Source: Neobacillus sp. PS3-34 (lineage in GTDB: Bacteria; Bacillota; Bacilli; Bacillales; Cytobacillaceae). From it: DNA of 64,000 bases. The stretch is from contig NZ_CP133267.1 of assembly GCF_030915465.1 (NCBI RefSeq), forward strand, positions 186,001-250,000, given 5' to 3'. The position numbers and the translations under genes are program-made. The notes beneath the pieces are model-generated. The model did no database searches. It had not been told where the DNA came from and saw nothing but the letters and a program-made list of their open reading frames with translations. Below, one piece after another: positions 56,676 through 64,000 of the stretch; within the stretch, counting starts at the first letter, position 1; every line of letters begins with the position of its first letter.

Positions 56676-58640
56676 ATGGAATGAAATTTTAATTGGCGGT
56701 GACCCGTTAATCATCGGTTCACAAATCGCCATTTCCCTTACAATGCTCGGAATTGTCGCAGGGTTATCCTATTTCAAAAAATGGACCTGGCTGTGGCGTG
56801 AATGGCTGACAACGGTTGACCATAAGCGAATTGGGATAATGTATATCCTTGCCGGTGTCCTAATGTTTTTCCGTGGCGGCATGGACGGTATCCTCATGAA
56901 GGTGCAGACACTAACACCTGAAGAGAAATTTTTAAATGCACAGCACTATAATGAGATTTTCACCACTCACGGTGTCATCATGATTCTTTTCATGGCAATG
57001 CCATTCCTGATTGGTTTAATGAACGTCGTCATTCCGCTTCAAATTGGTGCACGTGACGTTGCGTTTCCACAGCTGAATGCACTCAGCTTCTGGCTGTTCT
57101 TCGTAGGTGCGATGCTGTTTAATATTTCGTTTGTTATCGGCGGTTCGCCTGATGCGGGCTGGACAGCTTACTTCCCTCTTGCCGGGAAAGAATTCAGCCC
57201 GGGCATCGGAAACAACTATTACGCTGTTGCGATTCAGATTGCCGGTATCGGTACCTTAATGACCGGGATTAACTTTATCGTTACGGTTTTAAAAATGCGC
57301 GCAAAAGGTATGACACTAATGAAAATGCCAATGTTCACTTGGACTTCGTTAATTACATCTGTCATCATCGTTGCGGCATTCCCAATCTTTACGGTAGCAC
57401 TTGCACTGATGACATTTGACCGTATCTTCGGAACGCACTTCTTTACGTTAAGTGGCGGCGGTATGGATATGATGTGGGTAAACTTGTTCTGGCTATGGGG
57501 ACATCCTGAGGTATATATCGTTGTTCTTCCTGCTTTCGGTATGTTCTCAGAGGTTATTGCTACCTTCTCAAGAAAATCACTATTTGGTTATAAGTCAATG
57601 GTCGGTTCCATTGTAGGTATTGCGATTCTTAGTATGCTTGTTTGGGTCCACCATTTCTTTACAATGGGTGCAGGACCGGCAGTCAATTCCATCTTCTCGA
57701 TTACAACAATGATGATTGCGATTCCAACAGGTGTTAAAATGTTTAACTGGCTGTTTACGATGCGTAAAGGACGCATTCAATTTACAACTGCCATGCTTTG
57801 GGCACTTGCCTTTGTACCGAATTTTGTTATCGGTGGTGTTACAGGTGTTATGCTTGCAATGGGCGCAGCTGATTACCAGTACCATAACACTCTTTTCCTA
57901 GTAGCCCACTTCCACTATGTATTGATTCCTGGTGTTGTTTTCGCGGTATTCGCAGGACTTTATTACTGGTGGCCAAAAATGTTGGCCATATGCTGAACGA
58001 GAAAATTGGTAAGATCCATTTCTGGTTCTTTGTGATCGGATTTAACTTAACCTTTATGCCGATGTTCTTCCTTGGCTTAAAAGGTGCGGTTAGACGTTCT
58101 TACACTTATTCAGCTGAATCAGGCTTCTCTCCATTATTCCTGGTTTCTGGAATCGGTGCGTTTATTTTGGCGATCGGCTTCGGTGCCCTTTGCTATAACA
58201 TTTACTGGAGTGCACGATATGCAGAAAGAAATATTGGAAACGATCCTTGGAACGCAAGAACACTTGAGTGGATGACTGCATCGCCAGTTCAGCATTACAA
58301 TTTTGCTAAAATACCAGAGGTTAAATCACTTGATCCTTTCTGGCACATGAAGAAAAATAAAGAAAGCCTTGATTTGAACGAAGATGAACTTGAAGAAATC
58401 CACATGCCTAGCAACTCCGGCCAGCCAATCATAATGGCATCCGTGATAGGTGTTGCCGGCTTCTTCCTTGTTTTCGAATGGAAATTGGCTGCCCTTATTG
58501 CTGCAGTCGGTATTCTAGCTGGATTGATCTACCGCTCATTTGATTATAATGACGGCTACCATGTTCACATCGATGAAATTAAGAAAACAGAAAGCACTTG
58601 GCGTAAAATTAAAAAAGGGGTGAATAATCATGTCGGCTAA
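56665..58640 (+). pseudogene. qoxB: menaquinol oxidase subunit I, frameshifted
   Basis: This catalytic subunit reduces O2 to water and pumps protons. It carries heme a, heme a3 and CuB; the ligands are [19 protein letters not shown] with the Tyr crosslink, WVHHFFTMG and VAHFHYVL. The start is the ATG after GGAGGTGGGCACG, overlapping qoxA by 11 bp. The frame breaks after YYWWPKML at the GGCC at 57984-57987. One G added (GGGCC) gives [19 protein letters not shown], the family sequence, and the protein runs to 58640, about 658 residues. A frame break in an essential oxidase argues for a sequence error. Confidence 0.93.
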
Positions 58641-59235
58641 TGTGAATACTTCCTTGCCGCTCGAATACCAAACCGAGCAGAACCGTATGAACATCCTGGG
58701 ATTTTGGATTTTCCTTGGCGCTGAAATCGTCCTGTTCGCTACCCTTTTTGCAACGTATTCTGTACTGAAAGCCCGTTATGCTGGAGGTCCTACTCCACAT
58801 GATTTATTTGAAATAAAAGGGATTATGGTCGAAACCCTTCTACTATTGACATCAAGCTTTACCTGTGGCCTTGCGATCCATGAAATGCGCCGCCACAGCC
58901 GTAATGGTTTGTTAACATGGTTAATCATTACCCTTCTGCTTGGCGCAGGCTTTGTAGGAATGGAGATTAATGAGTTTATCCATTATGTACATGAAGGTGC
59001 TACCATGCAGACGAGTGCGTTTTTATCCAGCTTCTTCGTTCTGCTCGGTACCCACGGACTTCACGTAAGTATGGGTATTGGCTGGGCTACAATGGTCATT
59101 ATTCAGATTTTCAGAAGAGGATTAACTCCTGTTACGGCACGTAAGACGTTCATCATCGGGCTGTACTGGCACTTCCTTGACGTTGTCTGGATCTTTATCT
59201 TCACATTCGTATATTTAGCAAGGATGGTGGGCTAA
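58630..59235 (+). CDS. qoxC: menaquinol oxidase subunit III
   Basis: This 201-residue protein has five helices. It begins MSANVNTSLPLEYQTEQNRMNILGFWIFLGAE and has HGLHVSMGIGW and LYWHFLDVVWIFIFTFVYL, the subunit III signatures. It stabilises subunit I and proton pumping. It overlaps the qoxB end by 11 bp (ATG within GTGAATAATCATGTCGG). It is followed one base later by qoxD. Confidence 0.95.
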   Translation: MSANVNTSLPLEYQTEQNRMNILGFWIFLGAEIVLFATLFATYSVLKARYAGGPTPHDLFEIKGIMVETLLLLTSSFTCGLAIHEMRRHSRNGLLTWLIITLLLGAGFVGMEINEFIHYVHEGATMQTSAFLSSFFVLLGTHGLHVSMGIGWATMVIIQIFRRGLTPVTARKTFIIGLYWHFLDVVWIFIFTFVYLARMVG

Positions 59236-59236
59236 A

Positions 59237-59533
59237 ATGGAAAAACAACATTCAAAAGGCTTTCCACTAAGCCACGTCCTCGGCTTCCTACTATCACTTG
59301 TACTAACTTTTGCAGCAGTAGGAGTTGCATTGAAAACTGATTTACCTGTAAAAACAATTGTCTGGATCATCGGCTCGCTTGCCATCGTCCAGGCAGCTCT
59401 TCAGCTTTATATGTTCATGCATATGAATGAAGGCGAAGACAAAAAATCAAATACCGTCAATATCCTTTTTGCCTTCTTTATTGCAATAGTTACAGTTGCA
59501 GGATCCATCTGGGTCATGTCATTTGGGATGTAG
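59237..59533 (+). CDS. qoxD: menaquinol oxidase subunit IV
   Basis: This 98-residue protein has three helices (about residues 12-30, 40-58 and 75-95), with FPLSHVLGFLLSLVLTFAAV, AALQLYMFMHMNEGED and a last helix ending SIWVMSFGM. It is the small subunit IV (CyoD-like) of the quinol oxidase. It starts directly after qoxC and ends the operon at a strong terminator. Confidence 0.93.
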   Translation: MEKQHSKGFPLSHVLGFLLSLVLTFAAVGVALKTDLPVKTIVWIIGSLAIVQAALQLYMFMHMNEGEDKKSNTVNILFAFFIAIVTVAGSIWVMSFGM

Positions 59534-59543
59534 TAATAGATTG

Positions 59544-59577
59544 GAACAGCCCGCTCATCGGTGAGCGGGCTGTTTTT
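59544..59577 (+). terminator. terminator of qoxABCD
   Basis: AACAGCCCGCTCA, TCGG, TGAGCGGGCTGTT then T5. Confidence 0.92.
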
Positions 59578-59581
59578 AATT

Positions 59582-59862
59582 GGCTGTTTTCTAAAAGATT
59601 GTTGTTTTTAGTAGTAGTTGATTTCCGCTTCAGGATGCTCGCTTTCCGCGGGGTGGGCGGTGAGCCTCCTCGTCGCTGAAGCGACTGCGGGGTCTCACCT
59701 GTCCCACTGATCCCGCAGGACGTTGAATTAGCTTCCTAGAATCTACACCGCACGAAGGAAATGCGATAGCCTTTTCGAGGATCTCGCACCTTCCGCTCCA
59801 ATCAACTTCTTTATCAACCATCTGATTCACTCTAAATAGCAACAAAATTTACGAAAACAGCC
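59582..59862. mobile_element. MITE copy 2 (281 bp) with insertion
   Basis: Ends GGCTGTTTTCTAAAAGATTG and TTTACGAAAACAGCC, flanked by TTTTAATT on both sides (59574-59581 and 59863-59870), a perfect 8-bp target duplication. Compared with copy 1 it has about 60 extra bp (about 59720-59780) inside the GC-rich core. It overlaps the qox terminator tail by its duplication. The minus frame across it is not a gene. The following 59863-60130 shows nothing else. Confidence 0.87.
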
Positions 59863-60130
59863 TTTTAATTTGATAAAACCATTTCAACATTCTCACCTTA
59901 AAACCTTTTCCTGCATGTTCTCCTCTATTCGTCCTGGCTTTTAATTCTACCTGCAAATCTAGATTTTCATGATGTTCAAAATAGAGTATAGTTGAACCCA
60001 TATACAACGAATCGGCTTAACGGATAAGGTGTACGACTTGAAAGATATTATCTACATGAAATAAAATGCAAAGGTTATATATCCTTTACATTTTTCCTTT
60101 ATAAATATATTTCTTTAACCTTTATACCCT

Positions 60131-60571
60131 TTATTTCAATAATTGCATTACAACTTGGTCTAATTTAAGTTCAAGTTCTTCTTCTATTTCATCTGCAAAT
60201 TTGTCATTCAATTCTTCTATAAAATCATTGAAATCATCATTTTGTTCATCTAAGTCAGCAAAAATATCACTAATTTCATCTCCATCTTTAAGAAGAGTCC
60301 CTGTAGGTAATTTTTCATTTACATGTTTCAACAATTCAATAACATTGTTCGCATTCAGTTTTTCTAAGTCTTCAAATGTATCATCCATATTTTCAAACCA
60401 TTTATTTACATAGTAGCTTGATATTCCACCACTATTTATTGCATCTATTACACTTCTAACGTTAAACCATAATCTTTCATCAGGAGTTAAATTTTTATAA
60501 CCTTCTCGTTCTAATTTCTCATATAAGTCATTCCACTTTTGTTCCCAGTCTTCATACTCTAATCTTCTCAT
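60131..60571 (-). CDS. DUF4375 (DMP19-like) protein
   Basis: This 146-residue acidic protein starts at the ATG after GAGGAGGAC. NVRSVIDAINSGGISSYYVNKWFENM is the DUF4375 core, after a short N-terminal helix and with a long Glu/Asp-rich C-terminal half that is largely helical. Codons are more AT-rich than those of neighbouring genes, which may mean recent gain. Such proteins are often found beside toxins or in mobile clusters. No partner is seen, only the nearby MITE. Confidence 0.72.
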   Translation of the reverse strand: MRRLEYEDWEQKWNDLYEKLEREGYKNLTPDERLWFNVRSVIDAINSGGISSYYVNKWFENMDDTFEDLEKLNANNVIELLKHVNEKLPTGTLLKDGDEISDIFADLDEQNDDFNDFIEELNDKFADEIEEELELKLDQVVMQLLK

Positions 60572-60659
60572 GTAAGTCCTCCTCAATATAGTTATAAAAC
60601 CTCCGTTTTATATTCGATATTGAAAATATTAATCCCTTTTTTTGTAAATTCAAGTATAA

Positions 60660-60702
60660 AAAAGCCTGAAGATTAAAAGTGCTAATCTCCATGCTTTTTA
60701 TG
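60660..60702 (-). terminator. terminator of the SPFH gene
   Basis: None of this is coding. On the minus strand AGCATGGAGATTA pairs with TAATCTTCAGGCT around a loop and is followed by TTTTTT. Confidence 0.7.
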
Positions 60703-60780
60703 TTGCTATTAACTATGAAATTCACCATTTTCTACTCGAATAGAGAACGTCTTCCTAAAGGTGGGGAACCTCAAAGAAAT

Positions 60781-61752
60781 TTACTTTTTCGTATCCTGTT
60801 TAAACAAATCTGCCGGCATCTGAATAATTGAATTAGAACCGCCGTTCACATACGGTTGGGCACCATTCCATTTTTTAATCCAGTTATCCTGAATGATCGC
60901 GGGTGTCATTGATTTTGTCAGCAGCTCGTTAGCTTTAGCCTGAGCCTCGGCCCTGATTCTTGTCTGCTCGGCGTCCGCTTCGGCATTTACGATTGCTACT
61001 TTCTTTTTACCCTCGGCCTCGATCTTCGCGTTGATTGCTTCCTGTTCCTTGTTCTTCTGCTCCCGCTTTAAAAATTCCTGCTTATTTTGGGCATCCGCAA
61101 TGGCCTGAAGTGATTTTAAGGTTTGCTTATCGGGGCGCACATCAGATAAGGAAAAGTTCTCAATGATAATGCCGTCGACTTTAAGACGATCTGTAAGAAG
61201 ACGCTGCATTTCTTTAGTTATTTCATCGCGTTTTTCGGCATAAACACCCAGTACAGAGTAATTAGTCGAAACTTCTTGCATCACCGTCTTTATTTGTGTT
61301 TTTAAGTAACTAGCCTGTATTTGTTCATGGGTCTGCCGGCGAAATTTCGTAAAGATATGGGGAAGCTTACTGGATTCCATTTTATAAGAATAAACGACGT
61401 CGACATTCACTGATTTTCCGTCATACGTATTTATATTAAAAGAGTCATCTCCTGGAGATCCTTCGGTGTGAGCTTTAGTTAAATAAACCGTTTCAGTCGA
61501 AACCGGATATTGAGTCACTTCCTCCCAAGGCCAAATGAACTGTAAGCCCTGCCCTAACACCTTATCCTTCAAGCCGCCATTTAAGCTGTAAACAACACCC
61601 TTATATCCGGGCTCAATCTTTTCTGTAAGCGTAAAAAATCCAATCACAAGTATTAAAATAGCAATAAAAGAAGCCACCAGACTAAAAATCTGCCTTTTTC
61701 TAGTTAAGAAAGGTGATGGTCTTCCGCCTGTTCCTCCAATGTCTGTATTCAT
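60781..61752 (-). CDS. SPFH/prohibitin-family membrane protein
   Basis: This 323-residue protein has an N-terminal helix (about residues 24-44), an SPFH domain (about residues 45-225) with EKIEPGYKGVVYSLNGGLKDKVLGQGLQFI and VDGIIIENFSLSDVRPDKQTLK, and a long basic coiled-coil (KEQEAINAKIEAEGKKKVAIVNAEADAEQTR). It resembles prohibitin or HflK-type scaffold proteins that organise membrane proteases. No partner such as YdaJ/HflC or FtsH is nearby. A partner or role cannot be named. Confidence 0.85.
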   Translation of the reverse strand: MNTDIGGTGGRPSPFLTRKRQIFSLVASFIAILILVIGFFTLTEKIEPGYKGVVYSLNGGLKDKVLGQGLQFIWPWEEVTQYPVSTETVYLTKAHTEGSPGDDSFNINTYDGKSVNVDVVYSYKMESSKLPHIFTKFRRQTHEQIQASYLKTQIKTVMQEVSTNYSVLGVYAEKRDEITKEMQRLLTDRLKVDGIIIENFSLSDVRPDKQTLKSLQAIADAQNKQEFLKREQKNKEQEAINAKIEAEGKKKVAIVNAEADAEQTRIRAEAQAKANELLTKSMTPAIIQDNWIKKWNGAQPYVNGGSNSIIQMPADLFKQDTKK

Positions 61753-61877
61753 ATTCCTCTTCCCCCTGGTTGTAATTTATATTTGTGCCCATATGCTTAT
61801 TACGATTATCGCATCCTAAAGTTTCAATCGCTATGTAAAAATTTCGACTTAAACACACAATCCTTCAATAAGGTTTT

Positions 61878-62648
61878 TTAGAAAAACTCATAAAGACCTT
61901 CATCAAAATATTGAAACTCTTCAATAGACACCGTATAAAGTTGATAACCCTCGTAAAAGGATTTTTTGTATTCATCATTTTTAACAAAACTGCGAATCGC
62001 TAAGGATATATCATACCTAGGGTCTCCAACTGTGATGCCAGCAACATCAATGAAAAGACTTACTTCCCCATCCATCACAAGAACATTGTCAGTCGTACAA
62101 TCACCATGAATAAGCGTTTGCTGTACTGGCAGAGGTTTAGCTGACTTTAATTTCTCTAAAAGTTGTAAACTGCCTTCAGCTTGTCCATTTTTAACATAGC
62201 CCTCCGCCCTAACCAACTGCTCCTCTAGCCAATCATTTTCATGTTTTAATGATTCAATTATTGTTGTTTCATGTAGCTGATACAGAAACTTTCCAAAGCT
62301 TGTTATTAACTTTCTCTTTTCCTTCTGTGTCTTCGCTTTCCTTAAAGCAGAAGTTAACGTGATTCCTTTCTCAAATGACATGATGATATGACTACTATTG
62401 TTTCCCTCAATGAAACCATAGTATTTAGGAACTGGAATCAGATTTTTGCCATTAAGCTTTTCTAAAACCAAAGCCTCCGCCTTTAACCACTTTCGATATT
62501 TTTCCTTAAACGAACTTTTAAGAAAATAGGAACCTCCATCTGTATGAATTTGAAGTACTTCAGATGTACACCCTTGTTCATCCAATACCTTTACCTTTCT
62601 GATTTCACCTATTATTTCCTCAACCTTCTCACGTAATTGTCTATTCAT
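61878..62648 (-). CDS. aminoglycoside phosphotransferase-like kinase
   Basis: This 256-residue protein has an APH/choline-kinase-like fold with the VPKYYGF hinge, QTLIHGDCTTDNVLV (Brenner motif, catalytic Asp) and LFIDVAGITVGDPRYDIS (metal Asp). The ATG at 62648 is preceded by AAAGGGTGG; a GTG three codons earlier is possible. The family phosphorylates small molecules including aminoglycosides, choline and thiamine. Nothing marks it as a resistance enzyme. Confidence 0.8.
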   Translation of the reverse strand: MNRQLREKVEEIIGEIRKVKVLDEQGCTSEVLQIHTDGGSYFLKSSFKEKYRKWLKAEALVLEKLNGKNLIPVPKYYGFIEGNNSSHIIMSFEKGITLTSALRKAKTQKEKRKLITSFGKFLYQLHETTIIESLKHENDWLEEQLVRAEGYVKNGQAEGSLQLLEKLKSAKPLPVQQTLIHGDCTTDNVLVMDGEVSLFIDVAGITVGDPRYDISLAIRSFVKNDEYKKSFYEGYQLYTVSIEEFQYFDEGLYEFF

Positions 62649-62751
62649 AGTTTCCACACCACCCTTTCACTTATATTACTTCAATAAGAAAAGCCACCAA
62701 GAATGGCAGCTGGATTATTAACGCTTATTTTTTCGGAAGGGTATCATAGCA

Positions 62752-63492
62752 TTATTCAATTTCGTTGCCACTTAATACCCTTATAAAATCAATATCAATA
62801 TTGCCATTACCATAGCTGCCGCCGTTGACTGTATACCCCGGAAATGCCTCTTTATGACTTTTGTTATATGGTGTCCAGCCCAAAACTAAGCCAGATTGAG
62901 GCACTAGATTACTAAATATTGAATTGGTTTGCTTTGCGGACTCTACTTTATTGATAGTAGTCATAAGGGTTACCCATTCACGTGGAAGTTTTATTGCTCC
63001 ATAAGAGTTCTTTCCAATTGGAACCTTTTTCTCCATTTGTACTTTTGGAAAGTAGTTTTCTACTCCGTCTGTTACATGATAGTTTCTTTCTCCATCTAAA
63101 TAAAACGTTATATTGCTTATTCGGTCATCAGGATGGATGTTCCAGACAATCGTGTAAGTTGAAGGGTCATTACTATCAATTTTCCAAACTCGTGGTTCTC
63201 CACTTGTTTCAATTAGAAGGACCTTCCACTTATGTTTTTGCCATGCCCAATAACTTAATCCGTATCGATTTTCCTTTGAGATAAAAGGTACGGCAATATG
63301 CTGTTCATCCACGCGAATCGTATCCTGAATCACATTTACAGCAGCTGTTGGAAAAATATTATTTATCTCACTGATCATTTGTTCATTTTTAAGAAAAGCA
63401 CCAGGCGTTGAAAAATAGAACCAATAGATCGTTATCGCTGCCATTATAACCACAACTAACCCTGCGATACCAACCAATTTTCGTTTCACCAT
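62752..63492 (-). CDS. membrane-anchored extracellular protein of unknown function
   Basis: This 246-residue protein has an N-terminal anchor (about residues 5-27, KLVGIAGLVVVIMAAITIYWF) and a soluble, strand-rich part with VWKIDSNDPSTYTIVWNIHPDDR, NYFPKVQMEKKVPIGKNSYGAIKLPREWV and GYTVNGGSYGNGNIDIDFIRVL. No family could be named. It overlaps the upstream gene by one base (TAATG), so it forms an operon with the partial membrane protein. Confidence 0.55.
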   Translation of the reverse strand: MVKRKLVGIAGLVVVIMAAITIYWFYFSTPGAFLKNEQMISEINNIFPTAAVNVIQDTIRVDEQHIAVPFISKENRYGLSYWAWQKHKWKVLLIETSGEPRVWKIDSNDPSTYTIVWNIHPDDRISNITFYLDGERNYHVTDGVENYFPKVQMEKKVPIGKNSYGAIKLPREWVTLMTTINKVESAKQTNSIFSNLVPQSGLVLGWTPYNKSHKEAFPGYTVNGGSYGNGNIDIDFIRVLSGNEIE

Positions 63493-64000
63493 TAAGGATT
63501 CGCCCCTTTCAGCAGCGTATCCTTGGAGCGAAAATAGAGCTGCTTTTGCGGTGTCAATATTAATAAACCTTTACCATCCCTCTCAACGTAAATTACAGTA
63601 TGGATGCCACTGCCAAATCTAGGTGTGGTTCCTGAAAGCAGGAAAGGAAACCTTTCACTTCTATTTTTGCTTTCTACATTCATAACTGTTTCACGGTACC
63701 ACTCTTCGCTAAAAATGGCTTTTTTCTTCATATTCGGGAGCTGATCAATTAGATTTTCTCTATTAAGGGAGCGGTTTATTGCTGAGGGATGAATCTTAAT
63801 TACGGAAGCATGGTCCACACCAGAAATATAGGATGAAAGATTTTCTTCGGGATATATGATACCCTTCAGCGGAATTGTTATTAAATTTGTTGCTAAAAAA
63901 ATATAATTTGCAAAAAAGCCGAACCAGGCAAAGGATCGGTAATACTGCCAACGTTCCTTTCTCCCTTTAATTAAAAATAATAACCAGACACCCAGCGGTA
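63492..64000 (-). CDS. membrane protein of unknown function, partial
   Basis: The frame is open to the right edge of the window. The visible part (about 169 residues) contains a helix-loop-helix membrane pair (GVWLLFLIKGRKERWQYYRS and WFGFFANYIFLATNLITIPL), a loop with IYPEENLSSYISGVDHASVIKI, and a C-terminal soluble domain (TTPRFGSGIHTVIYVERDGK) with LTPQKQLYFRS. It is not recognised. It is translationally coupled to the next gene downstream. A shorter start such as GTG at 63818 is not needed because the frame continues. Confidence 0.6.
   Translation of the reverse strand, partial: PLGVWLLFLIKGRKERWQYYRSFAWFGFFANYIFLATNLITIPLKGIIYPEENLSSYISGVDHASVIKIHPSAINRSLNRENLIDQLPNMKKKAIFSEEWYRETVMNVESKNRSERFPFLLSGTTPRFGSGIHTVIYVERDGKGLLILTPQKQLYFRSKDTLLKGANP

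Noticed and set aside
56665-58640. qoxB as two separate genes
   Set aside because: The second part begins in the middle of a conserved subunit I helix and lacks its own ribosome site; one added base at GGCC joins them.
55665-59533. Cytochrome c oxidase (ctaCDEF) instead of quinol oxidase
   Set aside because: Subunit II lacks the CuA cysteines, and the gene order and tail fit qoxABCD; no ctaA/ctaB genes are near.
61878-62648. Aminoglycoside resistance gene
   Set aside because: Only the general kinase motifs are present; no resistance-type subgroup feature or mobile context supports it.

Overview
The window is about 40% GC chromosomal DNA from a low-GC Gram-positive endospore-former lineage, most likely Bacillaceae (Bacillus, Neobacillus, Mesobacillus or Cytobacillus type). 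The support is a qoxABCD menaquinol oxidase, a trehalose treP-treA-treR cluster with TreR boxes, a cold-shock gene, YerD-, YxiN/DbpA- and BstA-like proteins, strong AGGAGG ribosome sites with some TTG/GTG starts, and RsbR/RsbK-type general stress regulators. There are no rRNA or tRNA genes, CRISPR array or intact prophage.

Layout. 1-2.9 kb: an SdpR-SdpI-like regulator/membrane pair, a zinc-ribbon protein, a 52-bp tandem array, glutaredoxin, a membrane protein and an ASCH protein. 2.9-9.2 kb: DbpA/YxiN helicase, then small housekeeping and membrane proteins and a STAS protein. 9.3-13.6 kb: TPP riboswitch with thiW, a polysaccharide deacetylase-like lipoprotein, csp, tag and an RsbR-like protein. 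13.9-26 kb: YerD-like glutamate synthase, SDR, a MITE, aldo/keto reductase, a secreted protein, GIY-YIG and HMA proteins, ATP-grasp, BstA and ppc. 26-29 kb: a second RsbR-like gene, an IS1182-type remnant between inverted GC-rich repeats, and a GGDEF protein. 30.9-35.8 kb: RsbY-, RsbM- and RsbK-like genes, a sigma-B activating module. 36-41.5 kb: flavohemoglobin, cREC protein, HAD phosphatase, orphan holin and class A PBP. 41.6-48.3 kb: a second 52-bp array, then a symporter, DUF3311, two M20 amidohydrolases and a divergent PucR-type regulator, apparently an amino-acid-derivative uptake and hydrolysis locus. 48.3-54.4 kb: EamA transporter, trehalose operon and HAD phosphatase. 55.3-59.5 kb: qoxABCD with a Rex box. 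59.6-64 kb: a second MITE, DUF4375, SPFH, APH-like and two poorly known membrane proteins.

Two themes stand out. First, 14 genes are broken by what looks like a single missing base. Eight of these breaks lie in or beside a GGCC, where one added base (usually GGCC to GGCCC) restores the conserved protein, and two lie in A/T runs. This is more likely a consensus-sequence artefact, perhaps at a modified motif, than real decay. Genes broken this way are typed as pseudogene below because the frame is broken as given, but most are probably functional. Second, the non-coding DNA is rich in structured repeats: two arrays with an exact 52-bp period (five helical turns), each followed by the same palindrome; a MITE with inverted ends and perfect 8-bp target duplications; a GC-rich core that also brackets the IS1182 remnant; and a GTGACAGGCACC family.
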